Shown: piece after piece, positions 1 through 13,523 of the stretch
How the letters are laid out: the number at the start of each line of letters is the position of its first letter
Numbering within the stretch: position 1 is the first letter of the stretch
Origin: Aurantimonas sp. Leaf443
GTDB taxonomy: Bacteria; Pseudomonadota; Alphaproteobacteria; Rhizobiales; Rhizobiaceae
Direction of reading: 5' to 3'
Assembly (NCBI RefSeq): GCF_001425575.1
Contig: NZ_LMRD01000009.1
Location: 186,001-250,000 of the forward strand
Length of the DNA stretch: 64,000 nucleotides
The notes under the pieces: generated by a model
Seen by the model: the letters and a program-made list of their open reading frames with translations, nothing else
The model's database searches: none
Told to the model about the DNA's origin: nothing
Made by a program: the position numbers and the translations under genes

Positions 1-1959
1 GGCGAACATCACGTTCAGCTCTTCCGCCGCCTGCGGATCGCTCGGCAGCGGCAGAATGGAGGTGATGCGCTCGCCCTTCTCCAGCGGCAACATGTTGATC
101 AGCGCCTTGCCGCGCGACTGCGGATTGGCGAGCGGCAGACGCCAGACCTTCTCCTTGTAGACGATGCCGCGCGAGGAGAAGAACAGGACGGGCGTGTGGG
201 TGTTGGCGACGAAGAGGCGCGTCACCGAATCCTCGTCGTTCTTCAGGCTCATGCCCGAGCGGCCCTTGCCGCCGCGGCGCTGCGCCCGGTAGGTCGCCAG
301 CGGCACGCGCTTGATGTAGCCGCCGTGGCTGACGGTGACGACCATGTCCTCGCGCGGGATCAGGTCCTCGTCGTCCATGTCGGCCGCGCCCTCGGAAAGC
401 TCGGTGCGGCGCGGCGTGGCGAACTCGTCGCGCACGGCGATGAGTTCGGCCTTGATGATCTCGCGCACCTTCGTGCGCGAGGAGAGGATCTCCAGATACT
501 CGCGGATCTCCTCGCCGATCTTGTTCAGCTCGTCCGCGATCTCGTCGCGCCCGAGCGCCGTCAGGCGCTGCAGGCGAAGGTCGAGGATCGCGCGGGCCTG
601 CGTTTCGGAAAGGCGGTAGGTGCCGTCCTCGGCGATGCGGTGGCGCGGATCGTCGATGAGCCGGATCAGCGGCGCGACGTCCTTGGCCTCCCAGGCACGC
701 TCCATCAGCTGCTCGCGCGCCGTCTGCGGATCGGGCGCCTGGCGGATCAGCTTGATGATCTCGTCGATATTGGCGACCGCGATGGCGAGGCCGACGAGGA
801 CGTGGGCGCGCTCGCGCGCCTTGCGCAGCAGGAACTTGGTCCGCCGGTTCACCACCTCCTCGCGGAAGGAGATGAAGGCGGTGAGGATGTCGGTCAGCGA
901 CATCTGTTCCGGCTTGCCGCCGTTCAACGCCACCATGTTGGCGCCGAAGGAGGTCTGCAGCGGCGTGAAGCGGTAGAGCTGGTTCAGGACGACGTCGGAG
1001 GAGACGTCGCGCTTGAGCTCGACGACGACGCGGTAGCCCTCGCGGTCGCTCTCGTCGCGGATGTCGGAAATGCCCTCGATGCGCTTGTCGCGCACGAGCT
1101 CGGCCATCTTCTCGATCATCGTCGACTTGTTGACCTGGTAGGGCACCTCGGTGACGACGATGGCCTCGCGGTCGCCGCGCATCGGCTCGACATGTACCTT
1201 GCCGCGCATCAGGATCGAGCCGCGGCCGGTGGCATAGGCCGACAGGATGCCGGCCCGGCCGAGGACGATCGCGCCCGTCGGGAAGTCCGGGCCGGGAATG
1301 ATCTCCATCAGCTCGTCGAGACCGATGGCCGGATTGTCGATCATCGCCACGCAGCCGTCGACGATCTCGCCGAGATTGTGCGGCGGGATGTTCGTGGCCA
1401 TGCCGACGGCGATGCCGCCCGAGCCGTTGACGAGAAGGTTCGGCACGCGCGCCGGCAGCACAGCCGGCTCCTGCTCGCGCCCGTCGTAATTGTCCTGGAA
1501 GTCGACGGTCTCCTTGTCGATATCCTCCAGCAGCGCTTCGGACACCTTGTGCAGGCGCGATTCCGTGTAGCGCATGGCCGCCGGGGGATCGCCGTCGATC
1601 GAGCCGAAATTGCCTTGCCCGTGGATGAGCGGGGCGCGCATCGACCAGTCCTGCGCCATGCGCACGAGCGCGTCGTAGATCGAGGCGTCGCCGTGCGGAT
1701 GGTATTTGCCCATCACCTCGCCGACGACGCCGGCGCATTTGCGGTAGGGCCGGTTATAGGCGAGACCCATGCCGTGCATGGCGTAGAGGATGCGGCGATG
1801 CACCGGCTTCAGCCCGTCGCGCACGTCGGGAAGCGCGCGGCTCACGATCACGCTCATCGCGTAGTCGAGATAGGAGCGCTGCATCTCCTCCACGATGGAG
1901 ATCGTGTCGATGCCGGTCGGCCGCGGCGGCGGCGGGGTATCGTCTGTGTCGTCTGCCAA
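1..1959 (-). CDS. gyrA: DNA gyrase subunit A (3' part missing)
   Basis: GyrA is the breakage-reunion subunit of DNA gyrase, which introduces negative supercoils. About 653 N-terminal codons are present; the C-terminal end lies beyond the left window edge. The start is a TTG at 1957-1959, followed by a proline-rich leader and then [20 protein letters not shown]. The catalytic tyrosine in AAMRYTE is residue 131 (E. coli Tyr122). The quinolone-determining stretch reads [12 protein letters not shown], so the position equivalent to E. coli Ser83 is Ala92. A TTGCGC-N17-TATAGG promoter lies just upstream. Identity is certain; the TTG start is likely but not proven. Confidence 0.97.
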   Translation of the reverse strand, partial: MADDTDDTPPPPRPTGIDTISIVEEMQRSYLDYAMSVIVSRALPDVRDGLKPVHRRILYAMHGMGLAYNRPYRKCAGVVGEVMGKYHPHGDASIYDALVRMAQDWSMRAPLIHGQGNFGSIDGDPPAAMRYTESRLHKVSEALLEDIDKETVDFQDNYDGREQEPAVLPARVPNLLVNGSGGIAVGMATNIPPHNLGEIVDGCVAMIDNPAIGLDELMEIIPGPDFPTGAIVLGRAGILSAYATGRGSILMRGKVHVEPMRGDREAIVVTEVPYQVNKSTMIEKMAELVRDKRIEGISDIRDESDREGYRVVVELKRDVSSDVVLNQLYRFTPLQTSFGANMVALNGGKPEQMSLTDILTAFISFREEVVNRRTKFLLRKARERAHVLVGLAIAVANIDEIIKLIRQAPDPQTAREQLMERAWEAKDVAPLIRLIDDPRHRIAEDGTYRLSETQARAILDLRLQRLTALGRDEIADELNKIGEEIREYLEILSSRTKVREIIKAELIAVRDEFATPRRTELSEGAADMDDEDLIPREDMVVTVSHGGYIKRVPLATYRAQRRGGKGRSGMSLKNDEDSVTRLFVANTHTPVLFFSSRGIVYKEKVWRLPLANPQSRGKALINMLPLEKGERITSILPLPSDPQAAEELNVMFA

Positions 1960-1994
1960 AACTCTATCCCGACATCGGGTGAACCAAAGCCTAG

Positions 1995-2023
1995 CCTATA
2001 GCCTGCATGGCCTCCGCGCGCAA
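1995..2023 (-). promoter_or_regulatory. Putative gyrA promoter
   Basis: On the minus strand TTGCGC (2018-2023) and TATAGG (1995-2000) are separated by exactly 17 bases. Transcription would begin near 1988, about 30 bases before the TTG start of gyrA. The rest of the 306-base gap 1960-2265 between divergent gyrA and the marC gene shows no other element I can support. Confidence 0.5.
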
Positions 2024-2265
2024 ACGCGGCGACACCCCTCTCGCGACGGTTTCGCAAGGAATTTCAGCGAGTTCGGGGCTTGGCGAAAGAAACGCCGGCG
2101 CGGCCGCGGCAAGACCGCCGGACGCGGCGCTCGACCAGGCCTCCGCCGCGCGGGAATCGGGCGGGCACGAAACGGCACCACGCTCCCGAGTCGTCGCGGC
2201 GCTTTTCGCCTTGCCGCACCGCCGCAATTCCGCGACCCTCGCAAGACAGTCCAACGGAGCGGCGC

Positions 2266-2913
2266 GTGACCGACCTTCTCATCAACGGCTTCGTGACGCT
2301 CTTCGTCATCCTCGACCCGCTCGGCCTCGTCCCGCTCTTCCTCACCGTCACAACGGGCGCGGGAGAGGCGCAGCGCCGTCGCATCGCGCTTCGGGCCTGC
2401 CTCATCGCCTTCGGCATCCTCGCGCTGTTCGGCCTCTTCGGCCTGCGGCTCCTCGACGGCCTCGGCATCTCGCTCGGCGCCTTCCGCGTCGCCGGCGGCC
2501 TGTTCCTGTTCTGGATCGGCTTCGAACTGGTCTTCGAGAAGCGGCAGGAGCGCCACGAGCGCAGCACGACGCGGGTGATGGAGGAGGTGGACCTCTCGCA
2601 TGTCGCCGCCTTTCCGCTGGCCATTCCCCTCATGGCCGGCCCCGGCGCCATCTCGGCCGTGATCCTCCTCTCCGGATCGCTGCCGACCGTCGTCGGCCAG
2701 CTCGGCCTTCTCGCGGTCATCGCGCTGGCCCTCGGCCTCACCTTCGCCTGCCTGCGCCTCGCCAACCGCCTCGACCGTTTCCTCGGCGCCACGGGCCGCG
2801 TCGTCGTCTCCCGGCTCCTGGGCGTGCTTCTGGCGGCGCTGGCCGTGCAGTTCGTCGCCGACGGCATCGGCGAGCTCTACGCCACGATCTCGCGCGATCG
2901 GGCCTTGGGCTGA
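2266..2913 (+). CDS. MarC family integral membrane protein
   Basis: A 215-aa polytopic inner-membrane protein of the MarC/NAAT family, whose transport role is unsettled. The GTG at 2266, preceded by a weak CGGAGC ribosome site, is chosen because the hydrophobic MarC pattern begins at once (VTDLLINGFVTLFVILDPLG, ending in the conserved DP of the first helix). A longer reading from about 2080 adds only an arginine-rich, non-hydrophobic stretch. The conserved AFPLAIPLMAGPGAIS segment of the family is present near residues 112-127. It sits between gyrA and ssb. Function is known only at family level. Confidence 0.88.
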   Translation: MTDLLINGFVTLFVILDPLGLVPLFLTVTTGAGEAQRRRIALRACLIAFGILALFGLFGLRLLDGLGISLGAFRVAGGLFLFWIGFELVFEKRQERHERSTTRVMEEVDLSHVAAFPLAIPLMAGPGAISAVILLSGSLPTVVGQLGLLAVIALALGLTFACLRLANRLDRFLGATGRVVVSRLLGVLLAALAVQFVADGIGELYATISRDRALG

Positions 2914-2980
2914 CGATCGGGCCCGCGAACGAAAACGCCGCTTGCGTGTTTCGGTCCGTCGAACCGGAAGGACGCGGGAC

Positions 2981-3979
2981 ATGGCACGATCGGCGGACCG
3001 TCGAAATCCCCAGCAGGAGGGAAGCCGCAAGGCCGTCTTCGCGGCGATGGGCGCCAATCTCGCCATCGCCGTCACCAAGTTCGGCGCCGCGCTCTACACC
3101 GGGTCGTCCTCGATGCTCGCCGAGGGCATCCACTCGCTGATCGACACGGCGAACGAAGGCTTCCTGCTCCTCGGCCTGCACCGCGCGAAAAAGCCCGCCA
3201 ATGCCAGACATCCGTTCGGCTACGGCGTCGAGATCTATTTCTGGTCCTTCGTCGTCGCGATCCTGATCTTCGCGCTCGGCGCCGGCTTCTCGATCTTCGA
3301 GGGCGTCGAGACGCTCCTGAGCGAGGACGGCGGCAGCGTGCAGGCCCCCTACGTCGCGCTGGCGGTGCTGGCGCTGTCGTTCCTCTTCGAGGGCCTGTCC
3401 TGGCGCGTCGCCTACCGGGAGTTCAACGCCCGGCGCGCCGGCAACGGTCTCGTGCGAGACCTGCGCGACATGAAGGATCCGTCGGTCTTCGTGGTCCTCT
3501 TCGAGGACAGCGCGGCCTGTATCGGCATCGTCATCGCCGCGCTCGGCATCGCGCTCGCCTGGACGACCGGCATCCACGCCTTCGACGCCATCGGCTCGAT
3601 CCTGATCGGCGTCCTTCTCGCGGCGACCGCCGCCATCCTCGCCGTCGAGACCAAGGGTCTCCTCATCGGCGAGGCGGCCTCCCCCGAGATGGAGGCGCTG
3701 GTGCGCGAACGCGTCGCGGAACTGCCGGAGATCGTCGCGGTGAACGAGCTGCGCACGCTGCACATGGGGCCCAACGACGTGCTCCTGACGATGAGCGTCG
3801 ATTTCGAGGATGGCGTCGTCTCGCAGCGCATCGAGGCGCTGGTGAGCGAGATCGAGACCCGCCTGCGCCGCCGCTTCCCGCTGGTGCGTCGCGTCTACAT
3901 CGAAGTGCAGTCGCGCTCCGGCCACGCGGCGCTGGCGGATGGCGAGGACGGTTCGATCGCCCCGATCCTCACCGCCTGA
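2981..3979 (+). CDS. Cation diffusion facilitator (CDF) family transporter
   Basis: A 332-aa inner-membrane divalent-metal exporter, probably a proton/Zn or similar metal antiporter. The ATG at 2981 follows a GGAAGGACG ribosome site; an upstream in-frame TTG is less likely. Transmembrane helices are visible in the first 210 residues. The helix-2 metal-site motif HSLID (HxxxD) resembles the SLC30A9-like CDF branch. A C-terminal cytoplasmic domain carries the VNELRTLHMGPNDVLL region typical of CDF tails. It ends convergently with ssb, sharing a terminator. The metal cannot be assigned from sequence alone. Confidence 0.9.
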   Translation: MARSADRRNPQQEGSRKAVFAAMGANLAIAVTKFGAALYTGSSSMLAEGIHSLIDTANEGFLLLGLHRAKKPANARHPFGYGVEIYFWSFVVAILIFALGAGFSIFEGVETLLSEDGGSVQAPYVALAVLALSFLFEGLSWRVAYREFNARRAGNGLVRDLRDMKDPSVFVVLFEDSAACIGIVIAALGIALAWTTGIHAFDAIGSILIGVLLAATAAILAVETKGLLIGEAASPEMEALVRERVAELPEIVAVNELRTLHMGPNDVLLTMSVDFEDGVVSQRIEALVSEIETRLRRRFPLVRRVYIEVQSRSGHAALADGEDGSIAPILTA

Positions 3980-4006
3980 TCTCGGCCACGCCTGTCTCCA
4001 ACAGAA

Positions 4007-4032
4007 AAGGGCGCGCCTTTCGGCACGCCCTT
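4007..4032. terminator. Shared terminator between CDF gene and ssb
   Basis: AAGGGCG (4007-4013) pairs with CGCCCTT (4026-4032) around a 12-base loop. It lies between the convergent CDF and ssb genes. The leftward transcript is followed by a TTTT run, so it fits ssb best. Confidence 0.6.
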
Positions 4033-4058
4033 CCTGGAAACCAGACGCTCGCCTTCGC

Positions 4059-4625
4059 TCAGAACGGGATCTCGTCGTCGAGGTCGGGCCCGCCACCGCC
4101 GCCATAGCCACGGTCGCCGCCACCGCTTCCGCCGCCGCGGTCCGGAGCGCCGCGCCCCGCGCCGCCGCCGCGGTCGTAACCGCCGCCGCCGCCGCGAGCA
4201 CCGCCGCCGCTTCCGCCGCCACGCTCGTACGAACCGCCGCCGCCGCCTTCATAGGACGCGCCGCCGCCCTCGCCGCGGCCGCCGATCATCTGCAACTCGC
4301 CGCGGAAGCGCTGCAGCACCACCTCGGTCGTGTAGCGCTTCTGCCCGGACTGGTCGTCCCAGGAGCGCGTCTGCAGCTGGCCCTCGATATAGACGGTGGA
4401 GCCCTTCTTCAGATACTGCTCGGCGACCTTTACGAGATTCTCGTTGAAGATCACGACGTTATGCCACTCGGTCTTTTCCTTGCGCTCGCCGGAGGCCTTG
4501 TCGCGCCAGCTCTCCGACGTCGCGATGCGCAGGTTCACGACGGCATCGCCGGAGTTCAGGCGGCGCACTTCGGGATCGGCCCCGAGATTGCCGACCAGGA
4601 TCACCTTGTTGACGCTGCCTGCCAT
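4059..4625 (-). CDS. ssb: Single-stranded DNA-binding protein
   Basis: A 188-aa SSB that coats single-stranded DNA in replication, repair and recombination. Residues 1-110 form the OB fold, beginning [20 protein letters not shown] and containing [11 protein letters not shown]. They are followed by an unusually pure Gly/Ser/Arg linker (about residues 118-178) and the acidic partner-binding tail ending DDEIPF. The gene is divergent from uvrA, with a LexA-type box in the gap, as in many bacteria where ssb and uvrA share SOS control. The GC-rich run at about 4090-4265 is simply this glycine linker. Confidence 0.97.
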   Translation of the reverse strand: MAGSVNKVILVGNLGADPEVRRLNSGDAVVNLRIATSESWRDKASGERKEKTEWHNVVIFNENLVKVAEQYLKKGSTVYIEGQLQTRSWDDQSGQKRYTTEVVLQRFRGELQMIGGRGEGGGASYEGGGGGSYERGGGSGGGARGGGGGYDRGGGAGRGAPDRGGGSGGGDRGYGGGGGPDLDDEIPF

Positions 4626-4753
4626 CTGTCCGTCACTCCTACGCTAGGCCGCTGAGCCTAAGGGCCTGCGGCGGCGAAACCAAGCCGCATTCGTCCTCTG
4701 TCCACATCCGCGGACAAGACAGCCTCGACCGATCCTTTCAGGACGAGGGCGGT

Positions 4754-4781
4754 TGACGCGCCGCCGCGACGGAACATAATA
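4754..4781 (+). promoter_or_regulatory. Putative uvrA promoter overlapping the SOS box
   Basis: TTGACG (4754-4759) and CATAAT (4776-4781) with a 16-base spacer make a good sigma-70 type promoter reading toward uvrA. The -10 lies inside the GAAC-N7-GAAC element, so a bound repressor would block it. The leader before the uvrA ATG would be about 200 bases. The remainder of the 369-base gap 4626-4994 shows nothing else clear. Confidence 0.6.
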
Positions 4782-4787
4782 GGAACG
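4773..4787. promoter_or_regulatory. LexA (SOS) box, alphaproteobacterial type
   Basis: A direct repeat GAAC (4773-4776), seven bases, GAAC (4784-4787) matches the GTTC-N7-GTTC class of LexA operators established for Rhizobiales and Rhodobacterales. It lies between divergent ssb and uvrA and covers the -10 of the putative uvrA promoter. Confidence 0.8.
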
Positions 4788-4994
4788 CACTGGCGGAGGA
4801 AGCCTTTTTCGATCGGCGCCTTTGAACTCGCGGCGCCAAGCCCGATATGGGCGAGGGCGCGGCGGCGACCGTAGCCCGGGCCGGGCAGCGACGATCCGTC
4901 CGGCGGCCTGGGCTCCGTCGGGCGCGCAAAGGACTTGGCTTTCGAGCCGAATGATGTAGCTCGCAATCGATCCCGAACGGCCGGCGGACAGCCC

Positions 4995-7871
<2,877 letters not shown>

Positions 7872-7976
7872 CGCGGCGCGCCCGTTGCAGCATCGGACGA
7901 CAGAGAGAACCCGGGTCAAGCCGAGGGGCCGGCGCCCTGTCGGCCAATCTCGGGGGCGTGCGGCACGGCCCTGGCG

Positions 7977-9473
7977 TCAGCCCAGTTCGGCGTGAACCTG
8001 CGGCATCAGCCCCGGCAGGTCCTCGGCGATGAGGCCGGGGCCGAAGCGTTCCGCCGCCCGCCCATGCATCCACACGGCCGCGCAGGCCGCCTCGAAGGGC
8101 GGCGTGCGCTGCGCGAGAGCGGCGGCGACGAGGCCGGACAGGACGTCGCCGGTCCCGGCCGTCGCAAGCCAGGGCGTGCCCGTCGCGTTGATCGCGGCGC
8201 GACCGTCGGGCGCCGCGATTACGGTGTCGGCCCCCTTGAGCACGACGACGGCGCCGGCGCGCCGCGCCGCCTCCCGCGCGCGATCCGTCTTCGCCATGCT
8301 CCGCGCGACGGAGAGATCGGGGAACAGGCGCTTGAACTCGCCTTCATGCGGCGTCAGCACGAGGGGCGCATCGCCCCGCGCGGCGAAGAGCGCGGTCGGC
8401 TCACCCGCGAAGGCGGTGATGCCGTCGGCATCCAGCACCAGCGCGCGCCCGGCCGCCATGACCGCCGCGGCATAGGCCCTTGCCGGTTCGCCGGCGCCGA
8501 AGCCCGGCCCCAGAACGAAGGCGTTGAAGCGCTCGTCCGTCAGATGCCCGGCGAGTTCGGCCACGTCGTTGCAGCGCTTCAGCATGATCGCGGTGAGATG
8601 CGCCGCATAGGCGAGGACGGCCGATCCCGGCGCGAAGACGCTGACGAGCCCTGCCCCGCCGCGCAGCGCCGCAAGGGCCGAGAGACGCGCGGCGCCCGTG
8701 CGGGCGGTCGGCCCGCCGAAGACGACGGCGTGGCCGCGGTCGTATTTGTGTCCGGCCGCCTGCGGCCGGCGCAGCGCCTGCGCGAAGAGGCGCGGCTCGT
8801 TCCGGAAGGTCTGCGGCGCGATCTCGTCGAGCACGGCCGCGCCGATCCCGATCTCGGCGATCTGCAATGTCCCGCAATGGTCGCGGCCCGGCTGCAGGAG
8901 ATGGCCCGGCTTGGCGCGGAAGAAGGTGACCGTCGCGTCCGCCTCCACGGCGACGCCCAGCGCCTGCCCGCTCCCGCCGTGAAGGCCGCTCGGCAGGTCG
9001 ATGGCAAGCACCGCGACCGCGCTTGCGTTCAACCGCTCGATCGCCGCGCGCGCCGCGCCCTCGGGCGGGCGCGCAAGTCCGGCGCCGAAGAGCCCGTCGA
9101 CCACGAGCGCGAAACCGTCCGGCCGAAACTCCGGAAGAGACCGAACGCCGCCCGTCCAGGACCCTGCCGCGAGCGCCGCGTCGCTGCCCTCGCGGGGCCT
9201 GCCGAGGGTGAAAAGCGCGACCTCGCGGCCTGCCTCCGCGAGACGGCGCGCCGCGACATAGGCGTCGCCGCCATTGTTACCGGGCCCGGCGAGGACGGCG
9301 ACGGGACCCGCGGCCGCGAGCGCTTCGGCCGCCATGGCCACCGCCGCGCCCGCGTTTTCCATCAGCGCGATGCCGGCGGTGCCGGCCGCGATCGTCAGGG
9401 CGTCGGCACGCGCCATCTCGTCCGGGGTCAGGAGCGCGACCGCGTTCGGGTCGAAGGTCTGGCGGCGTTTCAT
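7977..9473 (-). CDS. nnr: Bifunctional NAD(P)H-hydrate epimerase / ADP-dependent dehydratase
   Basis: A 498-aa metabolite-repair enzyme that restores damaged NAD(P)H hydrates. The N-terminal half is the YjeF_N epimerase domain, with LTPDEMARADALT near the start and GPGNNGGDAYVAAR for substrate binding. The C-terminal half is the ribokinase-like dehydratase, with HKYDRGHAVVFGG, LTPHEGEF and the nucleotide motif TAGTGDVLSG. The ATG at 9471-9473 is chosen because upstream residues are low-complexity and not family-like. It is divergent from glnB, with a 260-base gap. Confidence 0.93.
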   Translation of the reverse strand: MKRRQTFDPNAVALLTPDEMARADALTIAAGTAGIALMENAGAAVAMAAEALAAAGPVAVLAGPGNNGGDAYVAARRLAEAGREVALFTLGRPREGSDAALAAGSWTGGVRSLPEFRPDGFALVVDGLFGAGLARPPEGAARAAIERLNASAVAVLAIDLPSGLHGGSGQALGVAVEADATVTFFRAKPGHLLQPGRDHCGTLQIAEIGIGAAVLDEIAPQTFRNEPRLFAQALRRPQAAGHKYDRGHAVVFGGPTARTGAARLSALAALRGGAGLVSVFAPGSAVLAYAAHLTAIMLKRCNDVAELAGHLTDERFNAFVLGPGFGAGEPARAYAAAVMAAGRALVLDADGITAFAGEPTALFAARGDAPLVLTPHEGEFKRLFPDLSVARSMAKTDRAREAARRAGAVVVLKGADTVIAAPDGRAAINATGTPWLATAGTGDVLSGLVAAALAQRTPPFEAACAAVWMHGRAAERFGPGLIAEDLPGLMPQVHAELG

Positions 9474-9565
9474 CGATCGATCCTCAAGGGGGCACCGCCG
9501 TTGGAGACCGCGCGGGCGGGCTGGCCGGCCAGGGCCGGTCCGTTCGGGCTCCCCGGCCAAATTGA

Positions 9566-10072
<507 letters not shown>

Positions 10073-10126
10073 GCGTCCCGCATCTCGGTTTTTCAAGAAC
10101 AATACGTATCGATAGGAAGGATCCGC

Positions 10127-11536
<1,410 letters not shown>

Positions 11537-11585
11537 CGACCGAACCGGACGGCGGGCACATCGCCGGCTGGTCCTGAAACAGGGA

Positions 11586-11626
11586 GGCCGGGGCCGCGGA
11601 CGACGATCCGCGGCCCCGGCCTTTTT
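11586..11626 (+). terminator. Intrinsic terminator of glnBA
   Basis: A perfect 15-bp stem (11586-11600 with 11607-11621), loop CGACGA, then TTTTT at 11622-11626. It lies 50 bases after the glnA stop. Confidence 0.93.
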
Positions 11627-11690
11627 CATGCCCGTCTCGCGCCGCGCAGGCCCGGCCGAAAGCGATCTGCGCGCGGGACGCCGCGCATGC

Positions 11691-11722
11691 AAAAGCCCGC
11701 CGCCTCGAAAGGCGACGGGCTT
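11691..11722 (-). terminator. Intrinsic terminator of glnII
   Basis: AAGCCCG (11693-11699) pairs with CGGGCTT (11716-11722). After one mismatch, CGCCT pairs with AGGCG around CGAA. Read leftward, the stem is followed by TTTT. It ends the glnII transcript 40 bases after its stop codon. Confidence 0.85.
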
Positions 11723-11761
11723 CAGGGGAGGACGATGCGACGCGCCGGGCGCCGCGATGCG

Positions 11762-12805
11762 TCAGGCGGCGACGGAGACCTTGGCTTCGCCGGTATCGAC
11801 TGACGCGATGGTCTTCAGGATCTGCGAGGCGATCTGGTAGGGGTCGCCCTGCGAGTTCGGACGGCGATCCTCGAGATAGCCCTTGTAGCCGTTGTTCACG
11901 AAGGAATGCGGCACGCGGATCGAGGCGCCGCGGTCGGCCACGCCGTAGCTGAACGTGTGGATCGACTGCGTCTCGTGCTTGCCGGTCAGCCGCAGGTGGT
12001 TGTCGGGGCCGTAGACGGCGATGTGGTCGGCACGGTTCTCCTCGAAGGCGGCCATCAGCTTCTCGAAATACTCCTTGCCGCCGGTCTCGCGCATGAAGGT
12101 GGTGGAGAAGTTGGCGTGCATGCCCGAGCCGTTCCAGTCGGTGTCGCCGAGCGGCTTGCAGTGGTACTCGATGTCGATGCCGTATTTCTCGGTCAGGCGC
12201 TCCAGCAGGTAGCGGGCCATCCAGACTTCGTCGGCCGCCTTCTTGGAGCCCTTGCCGAAGATCTGGAACTCCCACTGGCCCTTGGCCACCTCGGCATTGA
12301 TGCCCTCGTGGTTGATGCCGGCGGCGAGGCAGAGGTCGAGATGCTCCTCGACGATCTCGCGGGCGATGTCGCCGACCTTCGAATAGCCGACGCCGGTGTA
12401 ATACGGGCCCTGGGGAGCGGGATAGCCGCTCTCGGGGAAGCCGAGCGGGCGGCCGTTCTGGTAGAAGAAATATTCCTGCTCGAAGCCGAACCAGGCGCCC
12501 TCGTCGTCGAGGATGGTGGCGCGCTTGTTGGAGGCGTGCGGTGTGACGCCGTCCGGCATCATGACCTCGCACATGACGAGGACGCCGTTGGTGCGGGCGG
12601 GATCGGGATAGACCGAAACGGGCTTCAGGACGCAGTCCGAGCTGCGGCCCTCGGCCTGCTGCGTGGACGAGCCGTCGAAGCCCCAGAGCGGCAGCTGCTC
12701 GAGCGTCGGGAAAGCATCGAATTCCTTGATCTGCGTCTTGCCGCGCAGGTTCGGCACCGGCGTGTAGCCGTCGAGCCAGATGTATTCGAGCTTGTACTTG
12801 GTCAT
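11762..12805 (-). CDS. glnII: Glutamine synthetase type II (eukaryote-type)
   Basis: A 347-aa GSII, the short octameric/decameric glutamine synthetase that rhizobia carry besides GSI. It shows MTKYKLEYIWLDGY at the start, WGFDGSSTQQA, the FGFEQEYFF glutamate/metal motif, AGINHEGINAEV, and GSGMHANFST. GSII is not adenylylated, and in rhizobia it is regulated by transcription under nitrogen limitation. A near-consensus sigma-54 promoter about 100 bases upstream fits this. The ATG at 12803-12805 is preferred over one 15 bases upstream because GAGGGA lies between them at a suitable distance. Confidence 0.97.
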   Translation of the reverse strand: MTKYKLEYIWLDGYTPVPNLRGKTQIKEFDAFPTLEQLPLWGFDGSSTQQAEGRSSDCVLKPVSVYPDPARTNGVLVMCEVMMPDGVTPHASNKRATILDDEGAWFGFEQEYFFYQNGRPLGFPESGYPAPQGPYYTGVGYSKVGDIAREIVEEHLDLCLAAGINHEGINAEVAKGQWEFQIFGKGSKKAADEVWMARYLLERLTEKYGIDIEYHCKPLGDTDWNGSGMHANFSTTFMRETGGKEYFEKLMAAFEENRADHIAVYGPDNHLRLTGKHETQSIHTFSYGVADRGASIRVPHSFVNNGYKGYLEDRRPNSQGDPYQIASQILKTIASVDTGEAKVSVAA

Positions 12806-12903
12806 CTCAAAATCCCTCATGAGCAGACGAAACGAACATTTTCAGCCCGGCGACCCCGACGTTCGCTCGGACCGGGTGAATGATCGTCAGCTGTCAGACC
12901 CTA

Positions 12904-12919
12904 TGCAGGACGTGTGCCA
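12904..12919 (-). promoter_or_regulatory. Sigma-54 (RpoN) promoter of glnII
   Basis: On the minus strand the sequence is TGGCAC, five bases, CTGCA, with GG and GC separated by exactly ten bases. It fits TGGCAC-N5-TTGCA with one mismatch. Transcription would start near 12892, about 87 bases before the glnII ATG. Sigma-54 promoters need an activator, presumably NtrC bound in 12920-13200. No NtrC site is clear by eye. The rest of the 467-base gap 12806-13272 holds only the promoter of the next gene. Confidence 0.85.
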
Positions 12920-13202
12920 GATGGAGCGTCCGCCGCCCCGCCCCGCGAGCGGCGGTGGAACGAACGTCGCCCGGCGCGGTTGGCCTTTCGGCAGTTCGAG
13001 CGACGGGTCGGCGTTCGAGAGCGCGTTGCGCTGCAATAAACGGCGTTTTCGGGTGCGTTCGAGCCGCGCGCGGACGCCATCCGTGGCCGCCAAGCGGAAC
13101 GGTGAGCCTGTCGAAGGAAGAAAATCGCGGTCTTCGCTGGTCAATCGGTGAGCATCCGCACGGCATTTCAGGCGCTTCGCGACTGCCTGTTTTTTGCCCA
13201 TA

Positions 13203-13230
13203 TTGCGCAAACTTCGCGCAGACCTAATAT
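13203..13230 (+). promoter_or_regulatory. Putative promoter of the 66-aa gene
   Basis: TTGCGC (13203-13208) and TAATAT (13225-13230), spacer 16, lie about 40 bases before the ATG at 13273. The -35 sits within an 8-bp palindrome TTGCGCAA. Confidence 0.45.
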
Positions 13231-13272
13231 GATCGGGAAAGCCGGTCCCCACCGGATCCGAGGACGACGATC

Positions 13273-13473
13273 ATGGCCAACCTTCACGGCGAGCAGCAGA
13301 CCGAAAGCAACGTGTTCCAGTTTCCGCTGCGCAAGCGACTGGCCGCGCGCGGGCCCCGCACGATCGACCTTCTGGAAGAGGTCCGGGCCTATCCGGCCTG
13401 CGACGCGGCGTCCGGCGACGGCTGGTATCACCTGGCGGCGATCAAGGACGGCGAGCGCGGCTCGCATTCCTGA
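13273..13473 (+). CDS. Hypothetical 66-aa protein
   Basis: A small soluble protein that I do not recognise. It has no signal peptide or membrane segment. It begins MANLHGEQQTESNVFQFPLR, has a basic patch RKRLAARGPR, and ends in a short GWYHLAAIKDGE segment. Third codon positions are strongly G/C like its neighbours. A GAGG ribosome site and a plausible promoter precede it, which support a real gene. It lies between the glnII control region and convergent glsA. Possible co-regulation with nitrogen genes is only positional inference. Confidence 0.55.
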   Translation: MANLHGEQQTESNVFQFPLRKRLAARGPRTIDLLEEVRAYPACDAASGDGWYHLAAIKDGERGSHS

Positions 13474-13523
13474 GGGAGGGCCGGCCCGCGGCCGCCGCTC
13501 GGCGGCGCGTTCGGACGCTCCCC

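Noticed and set aside
4085-4265. Repeated CCGCCGCC-type sequence as a possible repeat array
   Set aside because: It encodes the glycine-rich linker of SSB in frame, so it is coding low complexity, not a repeat element.
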